Shown here: one piece after another, positions 41,755-54,030 of the stretch
Layout: each line of letters begins with the position of its first letter
Position numbering within the stretch: the stretch's first letter is position 1
Origin: Mermis nigrescens
Taxonomy: Eukaryota; Nematoda; Enoplea; Mermithida; Mermithidae
NCBI GenBank assembly: GCA_036768485.1
Contig: JAVLUZ010000142.1
Span: 893,999-957,998 of the forward strand
Direction: 5' to 3'
Length of the DNA: 64,000 bases
Made by a program: the position numbers and the translations under genes
The notes under the pieces: model-generated
Database searches by the model: none
What the model was told of the DNA's origin: nothing
Seen by the model: the letters and a program-made list of their open reading frames with translations, nothing else

Positions 41755-41885
41755 AAACGTTTCTCCCGGGAGAAACGTTTCTCCAAACGGGAAAAATTTT
41801 GATAAGAGAAACGTTTCTCCCGGGAGAAACGTTTCTCCCGCCGAGGGAAATTTTGATGGGAGAAACGTTTCTCCCACCGGGGGAA
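41755..41885. repeat. Array of GGGAGAAACGTTTCTCCC palindromes
   Basis: Five copies of GAGAAACGTTTCTC (about 41,755, 41,770, 41,808, 41,823, 41,861), most as perfect 18-mer palindromes fused by CCCGGG or spaced by GGAAATTTTGATG. Continues the GGGAGAAACGG motif of the upstream tandem units. Confidence 0.9.
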
Positions 41886-41915
41886 ACACTAGTAGGATTT
41901 ACGGGTTGGCCCCAC

Positions 41916-42172
41916 ACCTGGGCGTGGTGGGTTTGGGGGTATGCACCCCCCAGAAACCAAAATACCCCCCCTCCAGAAATCAAAACACCCACCCCAGAAT
42001 TCAATTTTTGAAAATTTTTTTCGTTTTTTTCGCAATCTTTTGATGCCAATGGATAGTGCTTGATGAGAAACGTCGAAAAATGGTATTTTTATCGCCATAC
42101 CACCATTTTTAAGACCATTTTTTGATTTTCAAAAAATCTTGCACCCCAGAATTTTCTTGCTGCCGACGTATG
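41916..42172. repeat. Repeat family A copy
   Basis: CACACCTGGGCGTGGTGGG at the left, GCTGCCGACGTATGG at the right. Core TGCCAATGGATAGTGCTTGA and CCATACCACCATTTTTAAG. Confidence 0.8.
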
Positions 42173-42479
42173 GTTGGCCCCCTCTTCACCATCGAATAAT
42201 GCAGTTCAGTAAAATGACGATTTACGCAAGAACCATTCGATGGATGGATGTAAAATAAAATGTTCTGGTGACTATTTTGCCGAAAAAAGTTATGCTAGCT
42301 TATATCTATAGTATGCTATCCTCTAAAAACCGTTCAAACTTTGCATGGTCACTACAGTAGACTTTTTATATTTTAGAAAATAGCAAGAAAATTAGATATT
42401 TTTACGCTCTAAATTTTACCCCATATTGTTTTCTTTTGTTTTCTAATAGATGGTCCTGTAAACTCAATTTAATTTTTTC

Positions 42480-42760
42480 CAATACGGCTGCCCCCATAAG
42501 GTATTCCTTTTACTGGCTCCACATTTCACACTGTTCGATGTTCAAGCACATTTTGGAAAATCCAAAAAAGCTCTTCCGAATGATTACCCATTTGCCTGAT
42601 TTAGTAAGGAATTCGCGTCCGCCACGGAGGCCGCCATATTGGAAAATGGTGTAATTTCAGACGTTATCAAAGATTTTTTTAGTGAATAGCTATAAAATTT
42701 AATGCTCTTTCCAATGAGCTCAATCTTATGTCATGGATCCTGTTAGTTCTTTTGAAAAAG
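42480..42760. repeat. Dispersed repeat related to 45480-45790
   Basis: ATGTTCAAGCACATTTT, CGCCATATTGGA and ATGCTCTTTCCA occur in both places. Divergent copies. Confidence 0.45.
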
Positions 42761-43072
42761 TTCGATAACCTTCAAAATTATTTATTGCATGCTGAAAACG
42801 ACGTGACATAGAATGAATCATGAAGCATTCGCCGGATATGCACTTGTACGCACAATAACTAATAATCAGACGCCGTATGCTGGTCATAACTTTGAAATAT
42901 ATAACCTTGAAACGTTTTTGCGTGACGAGATGGAAAGTAAATGGGGTTACTCAAATTAGGTTACGGATGCTGATTTATACAAATTCCTGGAACTATAATA
43001 TAATCAGAAAAGAATACTTATTGTTCTAATATAATATTTTGTTACTTAACGTACCAATTTTGTCCTGTTAAA

Positions 43073-43252
43073 ATGGAAGATTCTGTCGATGAAACGGAAA
43101 ATTTGGGATTTTTAGCCACAAAAAAAGCCGTTGTCGGCTCTACCGTGCTAAGTACGGCATGCTTATTCGCCTGCGTGCTAATTTTACCCATTTTCTACAC
43201 TCATGTGCAAAAGACCAGATCCGAAATGCTGAGCGAGGTGGAATTTTGCAAG
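43073..43252 (+). CDS. Collagen exon 1: Col_cuticle_N domain
   Basis: Sixty codons, phase 0, donor AAG|GTGAAT. Start chosen at the only ATG before the hydrophobic segment STVLSTACLFACVLILPIFY. Ends with SEMLSEVEFCK, the conserved end of the nematode N-terminal block. Confidence 0.93.
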
Positions 43253-46200
43253 GTGAATAGAAATTTGCATTGACTCTGCAATTTTGATTTTCTGCGACGA
43301 AAATAACTTCGAATTGATGAATAAAACGAATAAGAAGTTTGGCAAATTTACACAAACAAATACCCATAACTAATTTAAGCGTTGGAGAGAAAATGTTTAC
43401 AGTGTAAGGATGAGTTGCTTATTTATAATCAAAGTTTAAAAATTGAAACTCAAGAATCATTACCAAAACTAAAAGTAATAAAATTTTGAAGAAATTAATA
43501 CTCGGAAATTAAACCATTTTTATTGAGCTATTAAATTTAAACTTTGAATATAAATAAATTCAAGGATTTAAACTATTCTTTCGTTTTTTCTTGTAAATGA
43601 GGGGCAAAAAATAACAATTAGAACAACATTTTAACATTCGATTTTTCCTGTTCTAACTGTTATCGCTTATTCGAATATTAAATCAATTCATGAATTCCGC
43701 CTTGAATTATTTTCAAGCCTTTATCATTATAGCGTCGCACAAAGGATATTTGGACTGGTATTTTAAATCCCGATAATGGTCCGGATCGAATTAAGAGGCA
43801 AGGATATGGTCAAATCCTACCTGTTGTTCAATCCACTTGTAATTTACTTAAAATCAATTTTCATAATAGTATTTATTGACGACTTTATCCTTTTTAGGTT
43901 GCACATGCCAACAAGGACCTCCGGTAAAAGAGAATACATAACGCGATTCATAAAAACATCGTCTATAATAAGTTAATAATTATAAAAATCAATCTTAAAT
44001 AGATTAAGGATCATATTCTAAAAGTTGTTTTGAAATTTGTTAATCAATCATACTTTTGCTACAATAAACAATGATAAAAGCTGATACTTTTACTTTACTT
44101 TTTAATTTTTTTAAACATAAATATACATTCGCGCAAAACTTTTAGGGCGACCAAGGTCCAATCGGCCCACCTGGTCAAGACGGTGCCGGAGGCGAACCAG
44201 GTTGCACTCTTGATTTTATCGATGCAAGATTCTAACCAAACTTACCCTAATCTTCGAAATATACACTTTTATATTTTCAATTCAGACGGAAGATCATGTC
44301 TTTCCATGTTAAGAGCTTGTTTGTTTTGCTTTTTTTATTTCTTTTGCGTTGTCGGTGTTTTTTCCTGTTTTTTTTTGCAAATTTGCATGCATTATTTTGT
44401 TATTATCGTTTCTTTCATTGTTCATGGTTCATTTTTCTGCCATTTCACTCTGATTTTTAGTATTTGCCGGCTTTTGTTCATAAGCAAAAAAATCTAAAAT
44501 TGCCGTTTTTAAACGAATTTCCCGGTACCAGCTACTTCGTTTGTCTGATTAAGTTTTTCATTATATTTATTAATTTTCACGTTTTTTAAAGGACTTGATA
44601 TTCTTCAATTGCAGGACAACCAGGCCAAAAAGGCAAAGATGGCCGACTGTTGTCAACGAACGAGTTGTTAGGTACGAAAAGTATACTTAGGTACACATGT
44701 GGGCTTAATTTTCCTATTACAAATAACGTCATTTTCACTATAAATGACAATTAGAATTCAAAGGCTTGCTATACTTTAGTTTAAAAAAATAATACAACAT
44801 AACTGTATGCATTGTAGAATCAACATTCTAAGAGCTTTCAGCAGTTATGTACTTCAAGGTCAGACGCTACAGTAAAAGCTTACTATATGTCTTAATATAC
44901 AAACTGGTTGATGATCACTTAAAAAAGTAATTCATGCCTTTCAGGTTTTTTGAGCGAATTTCGGGAACCACTGCTCAAATTTTGAAAAAAACAAAGTGTT
45001 TTAGATGAAAAATTGTGGGACGCAACCTCAGGTGGGCGGCACCAAAGTTCTGGGATGCAGGATTTTTCAAAAGTAAAAAAACGGCCTTAAAAATGGTAGT
45101 ATGGCGAAAAAACACCATTTTTCAACGTTTCTCATCAAGCACCACTTTGGCATCAAAAAATTGCGAAAAGACAGAAAAAAAATCCAAAAACTGAATTCTG
45201 GGAGGTGGTGTTTTGGTTTCTTGGGGTGCATACCCTTCAATCCCCCACGCCCAGGTATGGACGCAACCATTTTGCCGGAAAAAATAAAAATTCCTTGTAG
45301 TTCGTCACGTTAAAAAATAGCGAAAATTAGCCTAGGCTCCTATGTACTCTGTATTGTAGGGAGAAAGCTCGTCAGTAGCAAAATAGTTGCGTCTTAAGAC
45401 AGGCTTTCCTGTACAATAAATGCGGTTTAACACGATTTGCTCGTTCTTCCGGTTTGCTCAACACAAATTTGTGACATGAGGACAGCCATATTGGACAAAA
45501 ATATTTTGTATCTGTTTAACTATTTATCGTAATTTAATGTTCAAGCACATTTTAAAAAGCACAAAAAAAGCGCTTTTGAATGGTTTTGATTGATTGATTT
45601 GGATCAGTATAAAAAATTTCAATACGATTGCCATTCTTGTAACTGCATTGAAGAAAAGTGTGTTTTCTAAACAATATGATTTGTAATTCTTGACTACTTC
45701 AGGGTAGTCGACATTTTTTTCAACAAATAGATAGAAAATTTGATGCTCTTTCCAGTTATGCAAGTTACGAATTTGCGCGGTTCTTTAGATATTGGCATTT
45801 CAAATCGAAAAATCATACATGTTTTACTGAAAATGATGTATAAAATTTTCTTCCCAATCATGGGCAGATCTATGGGGAGCCATTTCCCATTGGACTAACG
45901 TAGTCTATGAGATAAAGGCTGAAAATATACATAATTATGATTTTTCTAGCTATTTCTAATTGAAATTTCTCATATTTTCACGACGCTTCGCGTCCGACCT
46001 ATTAATGGCATTTGTTTACTTTCTTCTTTCTCGACGACCTGGAAGCCATACTTTTGCGCCAGCGTAGCTTACTATAGCGACAAACATTTTTATGACTCCT
46101 AAAACGGTTTTTGGAGCATCAAAACCGCCTTTAACATAGTTTCCAATCATTTTTCGGCGTATATTTTGAAAATTTTTGACGCTTCGCGTCGAATCGATAG

Positions 46201-47490
46201 CATGCCCAGCCCATATGTGTACACATACGCATATCGCTCCAAAAGTGCATAAGGAAATCCAACAGTAATTCGAGCCTCTGAACCATGGACGTATTTAAGG
46301 GAGGCAGGGGAAGGGCCGCTCCCCGTCCTCATTCGGCCCAAAACAGTTGGCCAAATAAAAAATAAATACGTAATTTGCGATGATTTTTGGTCATCTGTCT
46401 CAAATTCTTCCGGCGCTACGCGTCGCATAATAGGTACATACTTATTGATCAAATGTATTTACTTTCTTGGCGGCCTAGAAGCCATATTTTGGTCAAAGAA
46501 TAGGTTTTAAAACGATTTCAATGGCAGAAACAGCATAGGTTTTGTCTATTTTCAAGCGTAATTTTTACAAATTTCCGAATATCCACGTCAATTCAAGCTT
46601 CCGAACGTTCTTCCGCTTAAATTTGACAAATTTTTCGCGCTTAGAACCAGAATTTCGCTTAAATTTAACTAATTTAATAGTTTTTTCGGACAAGTCCTCC
46701 AAAATTTTTAAATTTTTCGAAAAAGGGGTGCGCCAAAAGCGATTTTAAATAAGTGTAAGGAAGGTGGCGCCGAAAAAAACGCTGTTTTGCACGTGAAGAA
46801 CATATTTTCAGACCTATTTTCGACTGTTTTTATACTTTCAGTCTGAAATTTCGCGAATTTCGCAGGACTTAGCGGTATCGAATGTTCGCTAGAATCATAC
46901 AGATTTGATCATCGTTTCGCTCCAAATTGCCAAAAAATTCTGAAATTTTGGGGAAAATCACACCAAAATGATTTCAAATAAAAGCAGACGATTTAAGACG
47001 GTGAAAAAACGCAATTCAGCATGTGAAAAATGCGAATTCGCGAACGTTTCCCGACTATTTTGGAAAACATTGGTGTGCCGCCCCTCCTTAAACCGCCATT
47101 GCTTTCACTGTTTTATTCCATCTTATTCCTACGATTTATTACAGTTTTATTAGTCAATCTGTTCTCTGACACTCTATTTTCAAACAGATATGTGTCTAAA
47201 ATCGTTCCAATTATTGTTTTAGAACCATGCCAAAAATGCTCGCCCGGTCCACCAGGACCGGCTGGATTACCCGGCCCCAAAGGAGAGCCTGGTAAATCCT
47301 GCTATTGAATTTTAAATTTCCGTTTTGAAGTTCCATACACTGCGTCTTTGCGTTTTATCGTATATCATAATTTTAGGTTCTCTAGGGACACCGGGATCGC
47401 TTGGTGGACCGGGAACGCCGGGTCGTAAAGGTCCACCTGGCCCAATGGGTAATGATAATAATAATAATTATTATTATTATGATAATAATG

Positions 47491-47551
<61 letters not shown>

Positions 47552-47633
47552 TAATAATAATAATAATAATGATAAAAATAATAGTGATATTAATAATATC
47601 AATAATAATAAAAATATTAATAATAATAAAAAT

Positions 47634-47720
<87 letters not shown>

Positions 47721-50700
47721 CATAATAATAACTCTTATAATGATATTTGTTTTCTAGAAAATTAAGGAATCTCGAAAAGTATACAAAATTTTATTATTTT
47801 TTTCAAATTCACGTCAACAGTATTTAAAAACTAAAGCTTTCAATGATTTTATCCTTAATTCGCGTACTCGTATGCCTCGTATTTGTTTCTTGTCATAATC
47901 AAAAAAATATTTACGTACCAATATATTATTCTCAATGTTGTCTTTAGGTGACAGAGGCGATCCTGGACCACCGGTGAGTAACAAGAATTCAACAAAGTCT
48001 TCTGTTTTTATCCTATATAGAAAAAAACGGCAACTGTGCGCCTGGTAACTTCCGAATCATACATTTTCCGGAAAATTTATTTATTTGAGCTTTTTTATAT
48101 TATTTATTTTGACTTGAAAAATGCATTAGGACGTTATTAAATCACTGACAATTTTTTTTATATTTTCGCATTGCGTATCTTCGTTTTTTATTGTTTGGCC
48201 CTATTGCAAGAGGCTAAAAGAACAAAAGCACAGATTTTTGTTTGTGTAAGAAGAATTAATTATAGAGCGTATAACAAATAAGTATTGCACTCGTAGTTGT
48301 GCGGTAAAAAATTAATCTAAATGAAAAAAATCAGATGGGAGTAAGTCATATAAGATCTTGGGAGGGCTTTACCCCAAAAAAGGTTGTTTCTCCACCCCGG
48401 AATTCGTTTAACCCACGGAATTCTCGATTTGCCAAAAACTTAGAAACGGATTTGTTTGAGGGTTTTTATCAATCTTTCGGCTCATTTTCATTTTTTGATT
48501 ATAATAAGTGCAATTTATTCAAATTTTTTGGCATTTCAGCGATTTTTTTTATATTTTTTGTTTTAGAAAGAAAGATCTAGTTTTCAAACAAATAGATCGC
48601 TCTGAAGTCCAAAAAGGGATTTAGGACAAATTTTTGTTTTCATTCCCCCCTTCCCCTATTCCCCTGTTGTGCACGTTTGAAGCCGAATAATTTCTGCTAA
48701 GAGCTATGAGCTATTTTCTAGGGCCTCAAAGGTCCGGTCGGTGATCCTGGAAAGGTTTTAAATGGCGCGCCACCAGGTATGAATAATACATATATTTATT
48801 CATAAAGCACAGTTAGGTCGGTTTTCTGTGATGAACATGGTTGTGTGGAATCTTCCTCCGCAAGATAATGCCATCATCATATAATTTTTAGGTTTCCAAA
48901 AAACTAAATGTTTGACGGTTTTTAAGTTAGTTTTTTGACTCAGCTTAAATTGAGCTCCTCAAAATCTTTTATGTTTTATATTCTTGGAAGCACGAGCATT
49001 GGCAAAATGATAAGAATCTCATTCCGGGGAAAATCAATAGTCTCAATGCTCATCATGTCTGTTCTTTCCGACTAATTTGCATTTTAAAACTCACGTACTA
49101 GCCAATGATGTACGGTTAAAAATTGAAATATTAGCAAAGAAAAATGCCCACATGGAACAAAAAGGACAAATATACTTGGAAATACGCATCATAAAGGACA
49201 TAAAAGGAGGGGACTATAAAAAGTCACCTATGCGCGCGATAAATTCATTAGAATCTGCTAAAAATCAGATTTCTCTAAGCAGCACAAAAATTAAGTATAT
49301 TCTGCGGCCTGCAGACAGTAGTTGTGTCCACACCTGGGCGTGGGGGATTTAGTGGAGTGTGCACCCCCAAAAAACCAAAATACCCCCCAGAAACCAAAAT
49401 ACCCCCCAATTCAATTTTCGAAAATTTGTTATTGTTTTTTCGCAATTTTTCATGCCAATGGATAGAGATCGATGAGAAACGTTGAAAAATTGTGTTTTTT
49501 AGCCACACCACTATTTTTAAGGCCATTTTTTTACCTATGAAAAATCTTGCACCCCCACCTCAGAATTTTAGTGCCGCCCACCTATACTTGTGTCCCCACG
49601 TTGGCGTGTGGGGTGGTTGGAGGACGGGTTGGCATCCCCCTCAAGTTAGAAACCCCCTGCAGATTGCTGTAGACTACCAGAATTTTATTTTTAGTAACGT
49701 TTTTGGCGATTTCACCCAACTAGACCCACCAGAGTTTTCTTGCTGCCCATGTATGGTTGTGACCCCAGTTTGGGAAATGAATGACATAAAAATTTATTGT
49801 TCAAACGAATTGTTCGATCTGAATTAAAGAAAACGACGAATCATTTCGTTTACTAACTTTTGAACTGAATGCAAGTCCAAACGACAGCTGTTGCAATGGT
49901 ATAGAAGTGCGGCAAGGCACTAAACATGCGCAAACAGCTTAGCACCGAAGAATTTAGAACACGGCGCAAGAAGAATGAACGAGATATCCGCGCAAATAAA
50001 TGCAATGTTACATAATGATAGACCATAAATTTTAACAGCTAATGCCAAAGCAGCAGAAATAGAAATTACATCATCTCATCATGCTAGCGTAACATGATAC
50101 GTTTGAGTGTAAAACCGTAATAAACAGCATGATGCGAATGTCATAAATCTATTGAGCTTTTTAACTTGATATTGATTGCGATATTTATCTCTAAATAAAT
50201 CCCACTTAGCGTAGGCCTAAGTTTTCCCATGCTCTTCAAGAAACCATTGAAGAAAAAATGTTTTGAGTTGACATCTTCTTTTTTCAGCGGCCGCAGAATA
50301 TATACTTCGATTTTTGTGTTGCTTATAGAAATTTGATTTCTAGCAGATTCTTATGATTTTTTGCGGTGATTTTCCTAGTACCCCCTTTTAATTCCTGAAT
50401 GATGCGTATTTCCGATATCCTCGTCCTTATTGTTCCATCGAGGCATTTTTCTTTTGATTAGCATGATTTGAATAAATCGGTCCTGTAAACACTTACGGTA
50501 ACATGCCCCAATAATGATAAAAGTCCATAAACAACCTTACCTAATTTAAATAGATCAATTGGTTTTCAGTCTAAACTTTACGCAGCTAAAGGGTGTAAAG
50601 AACATTTGCGCATACATTCGTCATCCTAACGTTGCATGGAACGTTTTGGAAAGATTAAGCTTTTGCAACGCTCTGAACCTTAAGTTAATTTTCAGTGTAA

Positions 50701-53700
50701 TCTTTCCACAAAATTGGGTTTAAAGAAAACAGGCAGATTCAGAATCATACATGTATAGCAAGGGAACTCTGGGAGGTCAGGCCAAAAAATTTTTAGAAAA
50801 GTGTTTTTCAGGGCTAAAAAACTATGGTTATACGTCAAAAACACTGTTTTTTGCCGTTTCAGACAATGCTTGTTCTTTCTAAAACATAGAAATGTAAAAA
50901 AAATTCCGGAAAAATTGAGTAAATTGAGCAAAATATGGTCCAAAAATGCGTGTATGGCGCGAAGCGCTGAAAATTCGAGACCTTTTGACCAAAAATTGGC
51001 TAAAAACGCTCAAAAAGGCACACTTTTTAAAACTTTTACCAACTTTTACAAAAAAAATCGATAATTTTGGAAGGAACGCACCCATTTTGCGGGGGGGGGG
51101 AGAATCAGTTGCTATTCTAGGGGGTGAGGGGGTCAGACAGCTTCCCCAAGAACACATATGTTCGTAATCCTGACCTTACAGAACATATTTGAAGAAAAAT
51201 TCGTGTTTTGCAGCAGTCTTAAAGTGAAATAAATTTTTAGTGTAAACTTCACACATCAACAATAAATGATCAGTGGAAACCTTAAACAACTACTCGGTGT
51301 AGAGGAAACTAATAGTCCGATTCGTAATTCTAAATTTATACAGAACATTTTGAAAAAATTAAGCTCCGCTGCCAGCAAAGTCAATTTTGAGTTTAAACTT
51401 TACACAATTACTATGTGTAAAGAAAATTTTAGTCGAACTCGTAATTCTAATATTATGATCAACAATTTTTTGAAAAAAAACACTCTCCACAATGTTCTGA
51501 AGACAAATAAATATTAGATGTAAACTAATTTACACCACTATCGAGTGTACACGAACGAGCACTACTGGCATATGACGTTTGACCCCAAAATCATTTTCAG
51601 ACTTGTGATCATGTCCAGACAGATAACCGGAGAAGTTGGCAGAAAAAATAAGACAGAAACACGTTTAACACCCCAAATTATTGACATTTAGTCTATTCAA
51701 CTTATCCCGACTTCTAAACACGGAAAGTGGCGAACAAAACAGGGACAAAAATGCATTTTTCCACCATCCGCCACCTTTTTAACTTCAAAAATCTGAATCT
51801 AACTCGCTAATTGAGTGTAAAGAAATTCGGTTCAGGCCAGTTTGTAGCCTTTGAATCGTAGTGCGTTTATGTGTTGAAACCTTCTGTCACGCAAAATATT
51901 TGAGATATTGACCAATCAAAAAAGGGAAGAAAACGTGTGTTTTCACCTCATGTTGCTCCCCTGAATTCGAAATTTACACCCCCATAAGTAGCTTAATATA
52001 TTGCGTTTTTTAAACGCAGTTCGCGTATATGTTTAGCCCTTAAAACGTACCTACTTTATTTCTATTCTATTTAACTTGTCCCGACTGATAAGCGGAGAAG
52101 TTGAATGAGAAATCCGAGAGAAAACCTGTTTTTTACACTATCCACTAGATTGTAAAGTGTAAACTCCTGGAGCCACCTCCGTATAGAGTGTGAAAAAGTT
52201 TGCTGGTAAATCGACAATAGCCCCGCCGCAGTACATTTCTGTCAAAAGAAATTTCTCGGGACTCATAACCGGATTTGTTGGCGGACATAGAGAAGACAAA
52301 AACCCGACAAAATCTGACTTTATGACCGCAGATTTTTTCACTCTATACGTCCCCCTCAAGAACTAATGCGAAATTTAAAAAACAAAAAAGTGCCACGTGG
52401 AAAATTCCATCATCTACATATTTATGCCATTAAATTGTGTGAGTCATTTATACTGAGTTGTCTACAAGCCTTGGAAAAATACCGTCCAAACCAGCTATAT
52501 CCTATAACTCTACGCCAAAACTTCACACTTTCCTTACGAGCTGAGTATTGAATGTAAAGAAAAACAGAAACAACGGGCTAACTTTGATTTATTCAAACAT
52601 CAAAATAGGGCAAAACGATTGCATTTTAGCTGCTTCATTAAAAATTGGAGAAAATTATTTGGCTTAAAACTGGCTACAAACCTGTGTTAAGCATTAACTT
52701 TGGCTGATATAGATATAAAATTCTGATACTCGAACCCTCCAAAGGGAGTAACTCTACCGTCTTATTCCATTCTATGCATATAATTCAGTGAATGTTTTAT
52801 CGAAAACAAGAAGCGTTTTTCTTCAATACTTTGTATCTTTTCGAGTCCGATTCACGCCAACTTTTTGAATTCATTTCCTTTTCTTCGTATCATCTTATTT
52901 TAGGACTACCAGGAATTCCGGGACCAGTTGGACCTCGAGGCCAGCCTGGTATCATTCGTCTTCTTTACAAAGATTTTGTTTAATTCTAAAAATTTAAAGG
53001 TACATATGTATGTTGATCTTATTTTAGGACAACCTGGTCGAGATGGAAATCACGGACCTCCTGGATTAACAGGTATGTAATACTAACACCTATGATGATA
53101 CAACACTTTGAATTCGTTGTTTTGGATTACTATTGTTTGATTACCCTAATTAATTAATATTTAAAAAAATGACCGGATTTAAAAATTTGATATCGGGTGT
53201 AAATTGAAATAAGGACCAGCTGTTTAATTAAAAAATAACAATCGAAAGATTAAGGTTGTAAAATATTAAAATTCTGTTAATTTATTATTATAATTAATTT
53301 ATTAATTTACTATCGATAATAAATTAGTTTGATATCCTTACAATTTCCTTTTTTCTCAGATGCTTTTTGTCGTTTGGAGAGCATAATAAGGAATTTGCAA
53401 AATTTTTGTATTAATCACTATTTATTACGCGAAAAACCGCCATGCAAAATATGATATTACAGTGTCTCAAAACTAAAAGATGATAAAATAAATTAAAAGA
53501 ATAAAATTAGTATATATTTAGTTTAATAAAACAGTAAAAATTATGAAATGTTAAATAAAATTTTTTCTCTTTTTAAATAAAAATGTGTATATATTTTTAT
53601 ATTTATATTTGTTACGCAATGCCTATATTCTCGGCTACTATGTATGTACATACATATCTTATGTCTAGTTTTAAGACTTTCATGTGTGTATTTTATATTT

Positions 53701-54030
53701 TTGCATAGGAGAACGGGGCTTGCAAGGAGATAGAGGCCCTGACGGCGTTACTGGTGAACCGGGCCCACCTGGGCCAAGAGGGTCGCCAGGTACAACTAAT
53801 AAATGCAGATTGAGGTTCGAATTTACCCAGTTTCTCGAATAATTTTTTTACTGACAGGCAAACCAGGTGGATGCGATCATTGCGCCATTGCAGTCAGTAA
53901 ACCAACAGGGTTGCCCATTTCTCCGCCCCCCGGCTACGCCCAACCGGCCGTCACCTCCGGGTCAACAGTTCCACCGGCTACTGAAAAGAAGGGAACGCCG
54001 GCTACTAAAAAGAAGGGAACGAAGGGATGA
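43073..54030 (+). CDS. Nematode cuticle collagen, 13 exons, complete
   Basis: Exons: 43073-43252, 43733-43808, 43898-43923, 44146-44200, 44615-44671, 47223-47291, 47377-47448, 47948-47973, 48722-48776, 52904-52948, 53028-53072, 53709-53789, 53858-54030. Total 960 nt, exactly 319 codons plus TGA; every border is AG/GT and all phases agree. Order of parts: Col_cuticle_N domain with one membrane segment (about residues 19-41); a processing site RIKR near residue 81; a CTC pair (residues 87-89); first Gly-X-Y block; LLSTNELLEPCQKCSP break; long Gly-X-Y domain; CDHC; and a Pro/Thr/Lys-rich tail. It would be secreted from the hypodermis, trimmed, trimerised and cross-linked in the cuticle. Length is typical (about 300 residues). 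Thirteen exons is unusual for this family. Which collagen it is cannot be told. Confidence 0.93.
43733..43808 (+). CDS. Collagen exon 2: furin-type processing site
   Basis: After acceptor TTATAG it reads RRTKDIWTGILNPDNG then PDRIKRQGY. KDIW matches the conserved block after FCK, and RIKR is the subtilisin-like cleavage site of homology block A. Ends in phase 1 before GTCAAA. Confidence 0.88.
43898..43923 (+). CDS. Collagen exon 3: 26-nt microexon with CTC
   Basis: Acceptor TTTTTAG, donor CCG|GTAAAA. Encodes (G)CTCQQGPP: a Cys pair followed by the first Gly-X-Y triplet. Very short, but its phase closes both sides. Confidence 0.82.
45030..45256. repeat. Repeat family A copy in collagen intron 5
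   Basis: CAGGTGGGCGGCACC at the left, CCACGCCCAGGTATGG at the right. Core TCTCATCAAGCACCACTTTG. Confidence 0.78.
45480..45790. repeat. Dispersed repeat related to 42480-42760
   Basis: Shares ATGTTCAAGCACATTTT, GCCATATTGGA and GATGCTCTTTCCA with the earlier copy. Lies in collagen intron 5. Confidence 0.45.
45860..46800. repeat. Degraded repeat stretch with GACGC-TTC-GCGTC hairpins
   Basis: In collagen intron 5. Hairpins GACGCTTCGCGTC at 45982-45994 and about 46,179-46,191. A family H-like left end (CATGGACGTATTTAAGGGAGG) starts near 46,285. Confidence 0.5.
47223..47291 (+). CDS. Collagen exon 6: CxxC break and Gly-X-Y
   Basis: Acceptor TTTTAG, donor CTG|GTAAAT. Encodes EPCQKCSPGPPGPAG then LPGPKGEP(G): the inner Cys pair that helps register trimers, then uninterrupted triplets. 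Confidence 0.93.
47377..47448 (+). CDS. Collagen exon 7: Gly-X-Y, next to AAT microsatellite
   Basis: Seventy-two nt encoding SLGTPGSLGGPGTPGRKG then PPGPM(G). Donor G|GTAATG is followed immediately by an (AAT)n array, which is open in the same frame. Confidence 0.93.
47451..47738. repeat. (AAT)n microsatellite in collagen intron 7
   Basis: AAT triplets with GAT, ATT and AAAAT variants over about 290 bp, starting within a few bases of the exon 7 donor. Fills most of the intron. Confidence 0.95.
48340..48690. repeat. Repeat family G-like copy
   Basis: CTCCACCCCGGAATTCG at the left, TTTTCATTCCCCCCTTCCCC at the right. Degraded, in collagen intron 8. Confidence 0.45.
49331..49586. repeat. Repeat family A copy
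   Basis: CACACCTGGGCGTGGGGG at the left, TGCCGCCCACCTATA at the right. Core CATGCCAATGGATAGAG. In collagen intron 9, directly followed by a family B copy. Confidence 0.78.
49590..49755. repeat. Repeat family B copy
   Basis: CCCACGTTGGCGTGTGGGG at the left, GCTGCCCATGTATGGTTG at the right. Contains CAGATTGCTGTAGAC as at 40678-40838. Confidence 0.6.
50560..52560. repeat. Degenerate tandem-like repeats in collagen intron 9
   Basis: Units with a GTGTAAACTT..ACACA..GTGTAAAGAA pattern recur near 50,570, 51,240, 51,400, 51,520, 51,820 and 52,530. Divergent. Another repeat (50,750-51,165) is embedded. Confidence 0.4.
50750..51165. repeat. Dispersed repeat, unbroken copy
   Basis: Contains GGGAACTCTGGGAGGTCAGG, ACGTCAAAAACACTGTTTTT, GCCGTTTCAGACAATGC, TGGCGCGAAGCGCTGAAAAT. 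Same family as the copy split by the insertion at 54687-56242, and serves as its empty-site reference. Confidence 0.7.
53709..53789 (+). CDS. Collagen exon 12: Gly-X-Y
   Basis: Eighty-one nt, phase 1 to phase 1. Encodes ERGLQGDRGPDGVTGEPG then PPGPRGSP. Acceptor GCATAG, donor CAG|GTACAA. Confidence 0.93.
53858..54030 (+). CDS. Collagen exon 13: CDHC and tail
   Basis: Acceptor CTGACAG. Encodes KPGGCDHCAIAVSKPTG, a Pro-rich stretch (PISPPPGYAQPAV) and a Lys/Thr tail with a near-duplicate (ATEKKGTP, ATKKKGTK) before TGA. CDHC is the C-terminal Cys pair of cuticle collagens. Confidence 0.92.

Noticed and set aside
41405..42049. A 214-residue open frame with repeated motifs (minus strand)
   Set aside because: It follows the 60-bp tandem and palindrome array and then a family A repeat. 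Several frames on both strands are open for the same reason.
47325..47765. A 146-residue collagen-plus-polyAsn protein as a separate gene
   Set aside because: Its collagen part is exon 7 of the larger gene with clean splice sites. The Asn part is the intron microsatellite, so it is noted only as a possible retained-intron product.
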